The notes below the pieces were generated by a model. The model was not told where the DNA came from. It did no database searches and saw nothing but the letters and a program-made list of their open reading frames with translations. Both the position numbers and the translations under genes were made by a program. Below, in pieces: positions 12,398-25,089 of a stretch of 64,000 bases of DNA; position 1 is the first letter of the stretch, and every line of letters begins with the position of its first letter. The stretch lies in contig JAQFVV010000280.1 in NCBI GenBank assembly GCA_028023455.1, positions 990,001 through 1,054,000 of the forward strand, written 5' to 3'. The stretch is from Epiperipatus broadwayi. Lineage: Eukaryota; Onychophora; Udeonychophora; Euonychophora; Peripatidae.

Positions 12398-12470
12398 AAT
12401 AGCCTGGTGGTGCCCTGTACGGCAGATATGGTAAGACTCTATTTTCCCTGACCATTATAATATATATATT
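12398..12470 (+). repeat. Short tRNA-like repeat with TA tail, copy 1
   Basis: It begins AATAGCCTGGTGG, which fits a pol III A-box (TRGYNNAGNGG), passes through GGCAGATA, and ends ATTATAATATATAT. The same arrangement occurs at 41920-41996. No convincing B-box is present. It may be a fragment of a tRNA-derived SINE with a simple-repeat tail. Confidence 0.45.
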
Positions 12471-12539
12471 TTAAATATGAAACATCTAATGTGTGATCTA
12501 CTTGTCGGAACTCTTGAATACTTGAATGTAAATCTGCAT

Positions 12540-14470
12540 TTGCAGATAAGAAGCTATCAAAATATAAGGTTGATACAGTGACTTTCAATGAAATTTGTCT
12601 TGCAGAGAAAAGGAATTTAATTGAATAGATTGAAGACTAACTATTTTTTTTGAAGAGAATAATATTTGATTAGCTTTGAGATCTTATTTGGTGGTTTATT
12701 TTTGGAATTCCTAGATAAGTCACTGAAAGACTAATTACAGAATCCTGAAATAGAAAGTTTTAGTTCATGTTGGATAATGTTATTATATCGCCACTATTAA
12801 AAGAGAAAATTTTTTGTAAATACTTTGTTTAAGCAGAACAAAATGCATCCATGCTCAAAACAATGGCATCTTATGGATTGTGTCATAATTAGGAACTAGC
12901 ATGTAAAATAAATTAATATTACATGAGCATTTATCACACAGATTGTTTGACAAAAATTAAAATATTTTAAGGAAATTTGTTAATTTTTTTTAGAAATAGT
13001 TAATATTTATAGTAATTTTCTAGAGCTATTGAATACTAAAATTGCCAATTTGGACTTTTAAATATTCTCATAAGAAAAATGTTGTTTTAGTTTATTATAA
13101 AGAAGAATTTTGAATGGTTTTCAAATAGTGATTGTATTATTAGTTGTTTGATTTTTTAAATAAAACATGACATATTGTATTTAACACAGTAATAAAATGA
13201 ATATGGATCTTTATAACCAATATAGGGATTTAAAAACAGAAGTTCAATGACTGTCCGTTTGGTTAAGAATAGTTAGTTGGTGGATTGAAATTGAAGAATA
13301 TATTATTATTATTTGCAGATCTTAATAACTTTAGATCCTTTTTTTTTTTTTGACATATGAAAATAACCTATAGAATTGTGAAAATGATAATTCTGATATT
13401 TTGAACAGAATGATTGCTTTTAATGATATGTGCTTTTAATGATAGATTTCGACTCATTTAAATTTGGACAAAGATTTCCAGTTTAATGAAGTTAAAACAT
13501 TTTTTTATAATCTTATAAATAGAAAGGCTGTACTTTCTGATAGAATACTTAGAGATATTTAAAATGTGGTTATATGTTAGTTTCTCAATTGTTATTGCAA
13601 TCCATTAATTTATAAATTTATACCATCTGAGCTTAAATTAAGCTTGCATTTTCCCGAATTTTAAAAATAACATAGATAGAAATTATTGCAGCATTTATCA
13701 TGGGGTATTATTGTTATCTACTACTTTGAAAGATTTTGAAAATCAAGGACTTTAGTCATGATTTTTCATTGATTTAATCAAGGCATTGGACTCACTTTAT
13801 CAAAAAAATTTAGCAGCAGTGTTTGAGATTAGTTGGGATTTCTACCCAAAGTTATTTATATATTGTCTGATTATTGAACATCTGAGGTTGTTGAAATGAA
13901 AATTGCTGTTTAATAGGATTGTGTAGTGAATTGAACTTTGTTTTCCTTTTTTATGCCAATGACTTTTATAACAAGATTTTATATAGGAAGATTCATAAAT
14001 TTATAAAGATTAAGATTTAGGATAAATTTAATTGGTGGAATTTTTAAATTAAATCAATTAAAAACAAAAACGAAAACTTTATTTTTTGACTATTATATAT
14101 ATATATTTTCCCCAGTTCAAACATAACTTATAAAACATTCTTAAAGTTTTGAATGTTATATATAAAGACTCTAGTAGTAATTTTTGTTCAAAATACTTGA
14201 TTTTTATACTGAAAGTTTTCTGGAATTAATTTGAGAATGTGAATCAATTTTATTATCTTGGTAGCATTTTAAAAAAACCTCTTCATTGGCAAAACAGCCA
14301 TATTGAATATTTAAAAAATTATGCAGAGCCACAAATTTTATCATAACTTTTAAGTTTGATTATTAAAAAATGACATAATATATATTGTTTGAAAGATAAA
14401 ACACCAAAGAATGTAATTAAGCTGAAAAAAATATAGTCATTGATATTCAAAGTAATAAAAAAAAGAATAA
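12540..14470 (+). pseudogene. Old LINE relic (endonuclease and RT remnants)
   Basis: Similarity to a LINE ORF2 survives in broken frames. An endonuclease start (SKYKVDTVTFNEICLAEKR, resembling KYNIDIAALSET..A..) lies near 12555-12620. MHPCSKQWHLMDCVIIRN near 12840-12895 resembles MHPRSKHWHLIDYVLVRR, and HTDCL corresponds to the TDHRL block. An RT remnant IILLSTTLKDFE...FFIDLIKALDS lies near 13705-13800, and FYYLGSILKK near 14250 resembles the F.YLGS.L block. Order and spacing fit one element of about 2 kb. It is heavily mutated and non-coding, and clearly older than the LINE at 34283-38800. Confidence 0.6.
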
Positions 14471-16684
14471 AAGGTAATATTTCTAATAATTATTTTTATA
14501 TTATTTCATAAATTCAAAATTATCATGCATACAAGTTAAAATTATATTTTTGTTAGTAGGTTAGTTGGATTCATCATAAAATTTCTAAAAAATTGGTATA
14601 TAATAACGCTTACCTAAGGTAATCCATTACTTGAAAACTTCATAGAATAAAGACATTAGTACCTTTCATTTTCCCTAGTAGCAGTTCAAAATCTATTTCC
14701 ATACAGGGAATTTGCAATGAATATGTCATCCCTAATAACATCCCTTATAACAAGTAGTTAATATTGATTAATAATTAGTATAATTTGAATATTATAATAA
14801 AGAACTTCAATACAGTTTGTAATTTATTAAAAAGTACTACTAAAATAGTCACTATATACAAAATAAAATAATAAAATAAAAAAAAAAATGAATGAAATAC
14901 TAAATTCATTATAGAGTTAAGTTTGAAGTACATAAGTTAGTAACTTAAAGTCAATGCGATGTAGTATTATTTATCCTATCTTTATAGGTTTTGAGGGCTC
15001 ATATTGCTTCATGATACTATGATCATAAATTTAGTAATAGCTTCATTAACTGTCACCTCTCTTTGCGTTTGATATGCAGCTTTGAAATGTATATTGCAGT
15101 AGTGTATAATCGACCTAAGTTTATATACTGTTAAAATCTTTACTTTTAGCATTTGCATATTTTTATTATTATTAAAATGCAGTCAAAACATTATAAAAAA
15201 ATCTAAATTGGGTCATAATATTTGCAAAATATGTTTATCTTTGTCTCATATCACCTAATTCAAATACTGAAACCAAGCCCACATCGTAGCAAAAAATGCA
15301 GATAATTCACAATATAAATGTACACAATCACGAGCTATTTTTTTTAATGTTAATTCAATAATAATTTTTTTTATATATTTTTTATCAATTATAAATTCAA
15401 ATAATAATTAAAAAATATTTAAAAATAAAATAGTAATTAAAAAAATATATAAAAATAACTATTTATCATCAGACCTCCATAACGTTGTCTTCTAAATACA
15501 TCAGTAAAAACTTTTATTTTTTCTGATGTATTTTTTACAGCGAATACTTTTCCATTAACTATCAAAAAAATGAGAGAAAGACAAAAAAATTCAATTTACT
15601 TGATCATAAAAATTATCCTAAAATTTTTATTTTTTATCATAGAAAAATAAAACTTACCTTATCTGAAAGTATAAAGAAAGATGGAAACGAAGGTATAAAA
15701 AGCGCATGCGTAGATTGCGTAAATTTCCGCTAATCTTAACCTGAATCCAGATGTTTATAATTTGAAAAGTATTGCCCACACTATATGGGCGTATAAGTAA
15801 ATAGTTATGTAGAAAGATAGATTTTTATATTGAGATCTATCATAGATGTTACTGTACTACTATATATGTGTATTTCACTGTAGTAATAGAATTATCTAAT
15901 TTAGTGGTATTATAGAGTTATTATTCTGCAATACTTACTGTTTATGAGTTATAGATTTTATATAGACTAATATAAAGGTAGCGATGAGATTTTAATTGAG
16001 GATATTTCATAAGTTTTTAAAAATATGATGACAAGATTATAAGTTCAATTGGTATATTCTTTTTTTTTTGGATATGATAGTATTAAGTCGATTGTTGTAA
16101 ACTCATATCTTTGTTAATTTAGGAATATGAACTGAAACAACTGGTAATAGACTTTAGTGAACTTGGATATGGACTTTTAAGAATAGTGCACTTTGTTTAT
16201 ATGATAAAGATTATTTCATAGACATTTTAAAATTGTTCATTGTTAATTGCATTCAGCAGAAAGACAATGCTAAATATCAAATAGAATAATATGCTAAGCC
16301 TTTTATTTCTGTTAACTTGGGCATAAAAAAATGATTTCTCTCAAAGAACTATTTTAAAACCATTTTGACATTTATTTATTTCAGAACTACTGGTAAAAAA
16401 AAAAGAAAAAGCTTCCCAATATATCTATAATACATCTAGATTAATGAATGTGGATATTGTTTTTAAATAATGTTTATTTTTCATAACTTACTTTAGTTAA
16501 TCTCCACATTTATTATTAATGTTTTACCTATTTAATGACAATAATTCTTATTTCTTTTCAGTTACATTTTTTAAATGACTCTGAAACTCATTTCATCTTA
16601 ATATATTTAGAAATCATCTTTTAATTGTCAATTATAAATTACTAATAGAGCAATTTATTAATGTTAAATTTTATGAAATAAATC
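14471..16684. other. Intron sequence, mostly uninformative
   Basis: AT-rich DNA. A small perfect hairpin, AAATACATCAG with CTGATGTATTT opposite, lies at 15494-15546. No coding similarity seen. Confidence 0.5.
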
Positions 16685-17521
16685 TGATGGGGGACCCAAA
16701 AATAACTGAAATCATTCTCTGGTAAGTACATTAGTTGTCATACATGTGTCTATTGCTACATATGTCTTGCAGGGGCTTCTGTATCAATCTACCAAATGAC
16801 ATTACCATGTGAAATCATAGTGCGTTTCATATATTTCTCAATTTGTGTAATGGCTGAAAAATTGGAATATTGTGAAATTCTGTTTTCTTTTAGAAAAAAT
16901 GGCAGGGAAAACAGTTGTAATGCTTGAACAGGTTACAGAAAAGCTGTTCTGGGAAAAACACATGTTTGCAAATGGTTTATTGAAAGTGTCAAATTCATCA
17001 TATCCTAAAAAAAAGCATGGGAGGGAAGTCTAATGTCAAGACAATGCTGGTTTTTGTTTTTGACAGAAAACGAATTTTTTCTCTCAGAATTAGTTCTAAT
17101 AGTCAGACATTTTATCTACAAGTTCTGAAACATTTGTGTGATGCAGTAAAATGTAAATATCCCATTTTTACTACAGCAATGCCTCTGTGCAAAAGTTTTG
17201 AATTGGAAACAATTTTAAATTAAATTCAGCATGACATAGCTTATCTATCAGTTATATTTGCTCAATCTCTAACTATGTGACTTCTTTATATTCTCTCAAA
17301 TGAAAACTGCCTCAAATTTTTTTTTTTTGCAGTCTTAGAAATGGTGAAAAAAAAAACAATGCAGATGTTAAAAGACTTTACCTTATGTTTCCGTACTACT
17401 TCAAAAAGTGAAAAACATGTTTAAACTGATGTATTTTATTAAATGGACAGTACTTTGAAGGAGTTTAAATTTCTAATACTTAAAGATAAATAAATAATTT
17501 TTTATTATTGGGTATCCCCTC
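16685..17521 (+). mobile_element. Internally deleted mariner-like transposon
   Basis: Terminal inverted repeats are visible: GGGGGACCCAAAAATAACT at the left (about 16689-16707), and its inverse TTATTATTGGGTATCCCCT at the right (about 17502-17520). Between them are transposase remnants. KAVLGKTHVCKWFIES fits the N-terminal helix-turn-helix (LSRTQVFEWFK.F), and 17017-17223 reads KSNVKTMLVFVFDRK...QTFYLQVLKHLCDAV, the first part of the mariner/SETMAR catalytic domain with the first Asp present (FD). A later remnant (KTMQMLKDF) follows. At about 0.84 kb against about 1.3 kb for intact mariners, with several stops, it is dead. Confidence 0.85.
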
Positions 17522-18662
17522 GTAATATATACAAAAATATTTTAAAATTTATTACCATTTTTAATAAGTTTATAGCAAATATCTATTTACATTCAATATT
17601 TTAATTTTTTTTCTCAGATATTAAAAAAAAAAAAAGAAGTTAAAATTAGATGTAAGTTTAAAAATTTGTAGAAAATTAACCCTGTCTAGTATCTCTCAGC
17701 ACATGAAATGTCTTTTGAAAAAATAATGATTTAAATTCAACTCATTGATATGCATTGACTATTCTCTTAGAATTATCAAAGCACAGTTGTTCAGCATATT
17801 GTTATAACCAATAATTATAAATTAAAAAAAGAAAGAAATATTTAGAAATGCAATTCCTATAGCATTATGAAACATAGTGAGTTTATTTCATTCCTGTGTA
17901 ATCATATAAATAGTTCTGTTATTTCAGTAATTTGGATAATTTAAATATATGAAAAGGCCATCTTAGTATAGAAATGTAACATCTAATATACAATTTATTT
18001 TTTTTCTATTTAAATCAAATTAAATAATGTATTAATTAGAATCAAAGCACACACACTCACAATCACACACACAAAGTATTAACTCATATCATAGTATTAA
18101 AATACAAGAATAAATAAAAAAGTTTTTATAGTTACAGAAAAACAACAACAAACTTTCAGTGATAAACAAAAATGAAAATTCAAAATATTCTCAAACAGTG
18201 TACTTTTGCATTGAGTTTAGTTTATAAAAGAATTATTGAAATATATATTAAAAAAAAGAAATGAAAAAAAAAAGGCTGTGCTTTCAAAGTAATTAATTGT
18301 GATTTGCAGGCATAAAAAAAAATCCAAATCAAATATGAATTCATCAACGTATTTTTCAGATCTGTTTCAGATAAAAGGAATTTTGTGAATATTCAAAGTT
18401 GAAAAAAAAAATCATATTACAGAAAAATACAGCTAAAATCTTATCTTTTTTTTTTCAAATCTGATATAAAACTTTCTTAAGAGATTTAAGTGACAGAAAT
18501 GTGGCATAATAATATTAACAAATTCTTACTTTTTTAGTTTTGATTTTATTTCTTTCTGCTTAATAAAATTATTGACTCTAAGTATAATTAATATTGAATC
18601 ATTTAATTATACTATATTTATCTCTGAAATTTATTTATCAGGCACATAGTACATATGTAATT
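17522..18662. other. Intron sequence with a CA-rich microsatellite
   Basis: AT-rich DNA. A short CA-rich microsatellite (CACACACACTCACAATCACACACACA) lies at about 18050-18073. No gene or long repeat recognised. Confidence 0.6.
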
Positions 18663-19066
18663 AAATAGAAAGGGTTTTCACCTTTATAAATTAAATCTGC
18701 TGTATTGAGTACAAGAAAATTCATATGTTCTATGTCCTTGATAAGTCAATTTCAGAATTACATAGTTTCTATTAATTCTTAAAATTAGCTGTAGTAAATC
18801 AAAAGATTTTGCATATATTAATATATGAAAGAAACTAATGGCTGTAAAAGCGAACAGAGTAATATCTTCACTCTCTCAAATCAAGATGCTTCAGATTGGC
18901 CTATATAAATCAGGATTTAGGTTAAAGATAAGACAGCCGCTCTTATCTTTATAAAGTCTCTGTCTTGTGTTTGGGTTTAAGAGTTTTCCTGTACTCAGTA
19001 CAGCATCGTTGAGTTTATTTTAATTAGTACAGCACATACGTGAAAAGGTGAAAATCCTTTCTATTT
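18663..19066. mobile_element. Foldback element sharing the core of the 8063-8964 element
   Basis: The outer inverted repeats are AAATAGAAAGG.TTTTCACC at the left and GGTGAAAATCCTTTCTATTT at the right (19047-19066). An inner pair is CTGCTGTATTGAGTAC (left) against GTACTCAGTACAGC. These ends differ from the 8063-8964 element, but the inside aligns with that element's right arm: TAGTAAATC...GATTTTGCA, then a block ending GGCCTATATA, then a hairpin, then GTCTTGTGTTTGGG. The hairpin at 18924-18950 has a perfect 10 bp stem (AAAGATAAGA/TCTTATCTTT). No clear target duplication was found. Confidence 0.75.
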
Positions 19067-20208
19067 GACTTCATACTATATTTGTATTAATAATTATACA
19101 AATTGACTTGTTAATAAAATAAAATAAATTTCAATGATTTTTGGTAAATAAAATCCATTTTTATGTTAAGTATTTCTGGAGAATCAGGAATTAGTCATTC
19201 AACAATAATTAAAACTATTTTTGATGCACAAAATAAAATAGAACTAGTCTTCTAATAATGATAAAGTACTTTAACAAATTGAGACAGAGAGAGAAAATTT
19301 TTAAGTGCATATTCGAGCTTTGAGTTATTTCACTTCATAACTACAGTTTAAATATATAAATTCTTACTTAACTGAATATTCTTTTGTGTGTGTGTGTGTA
19401 TGTGGGTATTTACACACATTATTATTTTTTTTTTCAAGAAATAAAATATAACTATTATTATATACATTTACAGTATTATTTCTATTCACATTTACTATTA
19501 GAAATTATTTAACTTTGTATTTTTTTCCATATTGTTTAAACACATTAAATTATACCTGTAACATTCATATATCTTTTACAAACTATGTCTTAAGACTGCT
19601 TTCTTTAATATCACTAACTGTTCTTATATTACTTTTTGAAGGGCCATGTTTGTCACTTTATTTTGGTTTTTTATTTTCTTGAAGAATCATGTACGTTTTA
19701 ATGTACAAAATGTTCTTTTGGAAAAAAAAAAGAATTCTTGAATTATTTAGCTAGTTCTCTATTATTTATTTTATATTTATCAGATTTATTTTATTTGTGC
19801 TTATCAATTTTTGATACAGTTTTATTATTGTGGTTTACAATTTTGTTGATATATATATTGAAGTGGATATTAAAGGTTATGCCCATTATAATATATATAT
19901 ATTCAATTTTGATCTCTTTAAATTGATATTTATCTCAGTAGTATTAAACTGTATATTACTTTATAGTTGAAATTTAAAAACCAGGTGTTCTGAAAAGGTT
20001 GGAATTGTAATAATGACTAAAATATTCAAATGCTTTAATCAAGGTTAGGGGAAATCACCATCATTTTTTTTTTATAGATTGCAGTGAGAAAATGAAAGCA
20101 TTTTATTGCAATATAAATCATATAATTTGAAAGTTTGATTTTAAGTTTTAATTATAATAAAAAGTAATACTCATTTTATTATTATTATTATTGTTATTTA
20201 TTTTTCAG
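19067..20208. other. End of the 10.4 kb intron
   Basis: AT-rich DNA with a GT microsatellite at about 19385-19400. The acceptor is TTATTTTTCAG ending at 20208. Nothing else recognised. Confidence 0.6.
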
Positions 20209-20319
20209 TTAATCATAACTTTACTATTTGCCTTATGTGAGTGGTGTATGAGGGTACCTTTAACTTCACTCAGTGTCCCTTCTCAAGAGAACAAAAGTTT
20301 ATTGACTTTAGTATTTAAG
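20209..20319 (+). CDS. RALGAPA1: RALGAPA exon, third recognised
   Basis: This 111-base exon has 37 codons in phase 0, with a strong acceptor TTTTTCAG and donor GTAATT. It encodes LIITLLFALCEWCMRVPL, then a serine-containing linker, then NKSLLTLVFK. In animal RalGAP alpha proteins a segment of the form LCDW.M..P, a linker, then a ..L...IYKVL helix occurs just before the YDP-containing segment; here KVL is completed across the splice to exon 58702-58953 (FK|VLNAAV). This shared order is the best evidence for the family. The part lies in the N-terminal to middle helical region, with no catalytic residues expected. Confidence 0.82.
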
Positions 20320-21913
20320 GTAATTATAGTATTTTTTTAAAAATATATTTAAATATATAAAAATCATTTTAAATGCTATAATTTTTTTTCAAATTAATGA
20401 CTTTAATAAAAATAACAAAAAGGTATCATTTAATTTAATTCATTTCGTTTTTTGGTCACCATTTTTGTATAAATATTTGTTTATGTTAAATTTTAATGAA
20501 AAGATAATTTGCTATGTAATATATATTATAAATTTCTTCAGCAGCTTTGATGTTTATTTTTTAACATACGGATTTTTTTCTTTTTTTCAAAGAAAATATA
20601 TTATTATCATCTTTTATGCAGTAAGAGCAAATGGTAATCTAAAAGTAATCAGAAAAAAGATAGTTTGTAAATTAGAAGTCAGTCTATTAGCTTACTCCCA
20701 AAATCAGCCATCCACTTGCCTTGTAAGATATTTTAAATCATTATTGTTTATAGCACTATTAGTCTTTTTTACCAAAATAAATCAATAAGAAATCAGCTAA
20801 AATTTAGCAAAATTTTATTTATTGTCTCATTATGTAAATGCTCTAAACAGACCAGTTTAGTAGTAATAGTGGCAATCTCATAAGCTAATGATTCTCGTGA
20901 AATGAAAAAATAAATAAATCTAAATTTAGTCAATTAAGTAAACTATTGTATTCAGTTTATCAGCTTGATGCATAAATTTCATATGATCACCAAAGTAACT
21001 GATCTCATAATAATTGTTTCACACTTAATTGCCTTTTGCTTGTAGATGGTGCACATAAATACTTTTAGCATTATGCACTATACTATTACATTGCTAATCT
21101 GTTTTCAATATTCTTTTGTGACTGCAATTTTTCAAATTATTTAAAGTTATTAAATGTTGTTTTTAACATTTTTTAAATACTTGTAGGTAAGCCATCGATA
21201 TCTGGGGTTTGTGATATAAAGAAAAAGCACAAACAGTACCTGTACTAGGTTGTTTCCCTGCCAGTTGCAAGATATCTGTGAGCTTACTTTTACAAAAAAA
21301 AAAAAAGAAAAAAAGAAAACAATAATGAAAAAGACATTGCACATCAACATTTTTATAAAGTGTTAGAATAAATAAATATGAAATTTTATTTGATAAAAGT
21401 TATTCATTTTTTTATTTTTATAAATTTAGTAATAATTTATTTAAATCCAGTTTATTATCTCATACATCAATTTTCATAGTGTTAAACAAATTTAAAGCTT
21501 GATTTAAATTTTGATTAATTCTGTGATAGAGGAGTGAAGAATTTCTAAAGTAATTAATTTGATTTCTTAGATTTAAATAAAAAAATAGTCTCTCTCTTTT
21601 TTTTTTATTATGAAAAAAAAATAATACAATATTATGGGAAAGGAAAAAAAATCCAGTAATATTATTATTTTTTTAAACTTCTTTTTTACTTTATTTAGAA
21701 ATATTTAATTAATTGTATGACTCAAATAATTAAAGGAAATTCTGAATATGTCTTCATTAAAATTTAATTTGTTATTGATAGCAGTACTGTTTATTTGTAG
21801 TCTAGAAGCTATTATTTCTAAGACAGCAAATTTATTCATAGAAGTTTATTGATTTACGTGTATATAGTGTATTGATCTTAGTTTACTATGTTGTATTATT
21901 TTATAGAACAATG
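20320..21913. other. Start of a 38.4 kb intron, AT-rich
   Basis: After the donor GTAATT there is a 107-codon open frame at 20465-20788. It is rich in Phe, Ile and Tyr, has no recognisable domain, and is judged chance. Nothing else recognised. Confidence 0.5.
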
Positions 21914-21924
21914 TAAATTTATTA

Positions 21925-22246
21925 CAGGCAAAACTCTCCTTACAGTAGGGTCACTCAGTGCTAGTCAGAGTAATCAATGGGCGCAAGAAGGTTTATACAT
22001 AAAATTCCTATCTAGTGCCTACTCATCTAACATCCTCAGACTAGTTTCTAGCTTGTGGTTTCATCAGTGAGGAGCCTTGGATCTGAGAGCACTGCACTTA
22101 GATCTTAGGATCTAATGCAACCTTCTTGCATCCATTGATTACTCTGGCTTGCATTGAGTGGCACTACTGTATGGAGAGTTTTTCCTGTTTTATCCTGTTT
22201 TAGCTTGAGCAAGCATAAGAAATTGTGATCATGTGGTGTTTACTGA
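21925..22246 (+). mobile_element. CAAAACTCTCC-family foldback element, long copy
   Basis: This 322 bp insertion is flanked by the exact 11-base duplication TAAATTTATTA (21914-21924 and 22247-22257). The left and right inverted repeats run about 67 bases (AGGCAAAACTCTCC...AGAAGGTT at the left, its inverse at about 22120-22190). The middle section is unique (CAGTGAGGAGCC, GATCTTAGGATC). After the right repeat comes a one-sided tail with GAGCAAGCATAAGAAA and GATCATGTGGTGTTTA. Related copies: 31358-31430, 43089-43400, 43515-43853 and 59104-59265. No coding capacity; the variable-length duplications argue against a fixed-TSD DNA transposon. Confidence 0.88.
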
Positions 22247-22454
22247 TAAATTTATTATAGAGTGCAATGCATTCAAATGTTTTGGAAGCAAACTTCTTAT
22301 TTAGATATCAAACTTTAAATGATAAACCATGATGAAATAAGTCAGACTTATGTATGGCTAACACAAATCTTAAGTTAATATTGCCTTACTAAACAATTTG
22401 AACCACTATGAATGATAATGAAAAATTTCTAAAGGGAATTAAAGATATTACTCC

Positions 22455-24125
22455 TGTTATATTCGTATAGAAAATAAGTATGGAAGTAAATAGAAAAAAT
22501 TACTCCAGAAATAAAAGTAAATAATATAAAATATGAAACAGTAGTTGTGTACTTGGGCTAATGTGCCGCTTGATGGTGTTGTTTCTCTGTAATAGGACAG
22601 AAATATGCCGTTTACGCGGCCTAACTTAGAGCCTATAGAACAGTTATGTTCTTTTTAGCCGTTAGCAGGCCTAGATGGCGTTACACACAAATATTACAGT
22701 CCACTGATGTGCTTCGCATCATTATAGAAATAGCGCACACTTCACAGATCGCTACTGTATAATGTGAGGGTGTATGGAATTCAACAGGCCATAAGTGTTT
22801 TAATATGATTCGAAGTAACGATCTTGCAACTTACTTGACGTACTATTACATACTAATAATTGTAAGCCCGTCCCCGCATTTCCCTACACATCTTGGAAGA
22901 TAAAAACAATTGCAAAAGGGTAGACCCCAGAACCATTTCACATAAGTCACGCGAAAAGGCCCGTTTGCGGGAGAACAGGTACGAGAGTAATAAAATGGTT
23001 GTGTTTGTAGGTTGTTTTAGAAATCATAATCTTGGTTTGCTCAGACTAGTGCATGTATTGGCCGATCTTTCGGATCAGCAAAACCATCGGACCTCCTCCC
23101 TGCACATGCCAACGGTATGTGCTGAAATGTATAATGTAATTAAAAAATGTAATTTATAAAATAATGTTGGTTCATAAATTTTTTAAAAATATTTTGAAAA
23201 ATTGTCGGAGAACAGAAAGCAAAAAATTATCGGCCCGGTAATGTTACATGTCATTATTTTTGCAAGCAACAACGCCGTCAAGTGCCACATTACCCCAAGT
23301 ACACAACTACCTATGAAACATATCATTTAAATCTGTAAGAATAAAAAGAGTCAGCAATAAAGAATGTAAAGAATTTTAAGTAAACAGAGATAATAATGAT
23401 AATCGAATGTATAAATAAAAACTTAGTGAAATGTTATATTTGAAACATTGGACTAATTAAATGATAAGAAAGGATTACAGATAAACATCGACAACTGATC
23501 AAATAGATATGGAGATGATAATAGAATATCCAGTAAATACACTAAAAAATCCAGAAAGAAGGAATTGAGTTAATAAATGTAGCTGAAGGGAAAACAAATG
23601 CAGGGGACTATATAAACTACATTTTGAAGAGTGTCTGTGTGCTTTTTTTGTTGCTGTATATCACCAGTAGAATGAGCTTGTGATGTTCTGCCTTTTGGAA
23701 TTCAACGGTTTTATAAAGCTGTTCAATGAGGGAGGAGAACCCAGAGACTCTGGTCTGTAAGTACCAAAAGCCAACTAAGGTTTTACAGATCATACTAATC
23801 TTATTTTATTTTATGTAAGCCACAAGGACTATCGAGGGTATCATTGTTTAGGAAGTAGAACGGTTAAGAGGGGCAAATTTTATAGAATCTATTGAAAAAC
23901 TGTAATTTGCAGGAACTTAAAGAGAATTGAGAAATTTAGTGGTAGTAATAACTGTCAAAATCAATTCTAGGTAGTTACATAGATAACAAATTTGTTGCAG
24001 ATTGTTGTTTTATCTTTTCTATGTCATTATTGTAAATAAATCGTGTTTCTCTAAACATTATTATTATATGTATTTGATTGTATGTTTTTTTTTTCCTCTT
24101 GCAATTATTGTGGGAGGGAAATACA
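22455..24125 (+). repeat. Left LTR of a Ty3/Gypsy element (with insertion)
   Basis: It starts TGTTATATTC and ends AATACA, giving TG...CA termini, and aligns over its length with the right LTR 27811-28661. Shared blocks include GGAGATGATAATAG, AATAAATGTAGCTGAAGGG, GAGGGAGGAGAAC and TTTATAGAATCTATT. A TATATAAA-like box (ACTATATAAACTACA) near 23608 may be the promoter. A 771 bp insertion at 22541-23311 is absent from the right LTR. The differences between the LTRs show the element is old. Confidence 0.85.
22541..23311. mobile_element. 771 bp MITE-like insertion in the left LTR
   Basis: The inverted repeats are about 43 bases: GTAGTTGTGTACTTGGG at the left, its inverse CCCAAGTACACAACTAC ending at 23310. 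The host sequence TATGAAACA is present on both sides (22532-22540 and 23312-23320), a 9-base target duplication, and the uninterrupted site exists in the right LTR (27883-27900). It is less AT-rich than its surroundings. An 88-codon open frame (22893-23159) has no recognisable domain. A 9-base duplication fits Mutator-like or Merlin-like elements; the superfamily is undecided. Confidence 0.85.
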
Positions 24126-24990
24126 CTATAAGAATGGCACCGTCTAGAAAGTTGAACTTGAAATATGGAAATTAAGATTAAACAGAAACCTAGAATTAGT
24201 ACAAACTATAGTAATTGTTGATCTAAGAATAAGGTAAATTGTCATTAGGACAAACTAATATCTCCGAATTTAATATTGAAAATGTTGGTGAATGGCCTTT
24301 ATATGTACCCAATTGGAAATTTTTTTCAAGCTTAATAGTATAGGGGATAATGAAAGAAAGGTAGCAGCACGCTTGTGTTTGGCAGGTTGTAAAGTAATCG
24401 AAATAGTATATAAATTGTTTGACAGGCCTATAACTGAGAAGGTGCTTTTTGAAGAGATAGTTAAAAAGTTAATGGACCATTTTAGTCCAAGGCTGTCGAG
24501 ACATATAGCGAGGTTGAATCTTTGAAATAGAAGATAGGCCAAATGTAAAAAAATTGAAGAATATGATATTACGCCAGTTGCCAAAAAATTTTGCGATTAT
24601 GGCAAGTTTATGGAACAAGTATTATTAGATTAATTATTATTGGGGAAGGGCTAATGAATAATTGAAGCAGACATTATTTACAGAAATCAATTTATCATAT
24701 GAAGTAGTGATGAAAAAAGGAATTGCGTATGAGGCAATAATTGATTCAAGTTCTTGTAGTTTAGAAATAAAACAGAAGAAGAAGAAAGAACGGCAATTTA
24801 CAAAACGGATAAAAGGCAACAGCCGAGGAGAAAGTTTCAACTAGAAATAACATAATAGGATTAAAATGTTATTGCTGTGGAAAAAAATGGGCCATCTATC
24901 GAAAAACTGTAAATGGAAAAGAGAAAGTTGGCTTAATTGTGCTTATAGAGGGCATTTGATAGCAGGGTGTAAAAAAGCATACGAAAAAGA
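24126..24990 (+). pseudogene. Gypsy gag remnant with CCHC zinc knuckles
   Basis: Just after the LTR a TGGCACC motif (about 24136) may be a primer-binding site. The open piece 24292-24525 reads ERKVAARLCLAGCKVIEIV...LMDHFSPR, the typical capsid-like region of Ty3/Gypsy gag (KVA..L...G......L, then F....HF.P). Near 24868-24985 two zinc-knuckle-like cysteine clusters remain: CYCCGKK continuing after a one-base shift as GHLSKNC, and a second degenerate CAYRGHLIAGC. Stops and frameshifts separate the pieces. Confidence 0.75.
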
Positions 24991-25089
24991 AGAGAAGCCT
25001 TATCCAAACAGAAGGGAGGTAAACAAGAAGAGGTTAATATAAAAAAGAATAAAATATTGCCTGGATAAAGCAATATATGCTTAAGGTAA

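Noticed and set aside
16122-16143. Possible 21-base microexon (acceptor TTTAG, codons EYELKQL, donor GTAATAG)
   Set aside because: Exons 9696-9764 and 20209-20319 already join in a way that matches the family without an insertion.
20465-20788. 107-codon open frame next to an exon
   Set aside because: Composition follows AT-rich DNA (Phe/Ile/Tyr), no domain, and it lies inside an intron.
22893-23159. 88-codon frame inside the LTR insertion
   Set aside because: No recognisable domain; the insertion looks non-autonomous.
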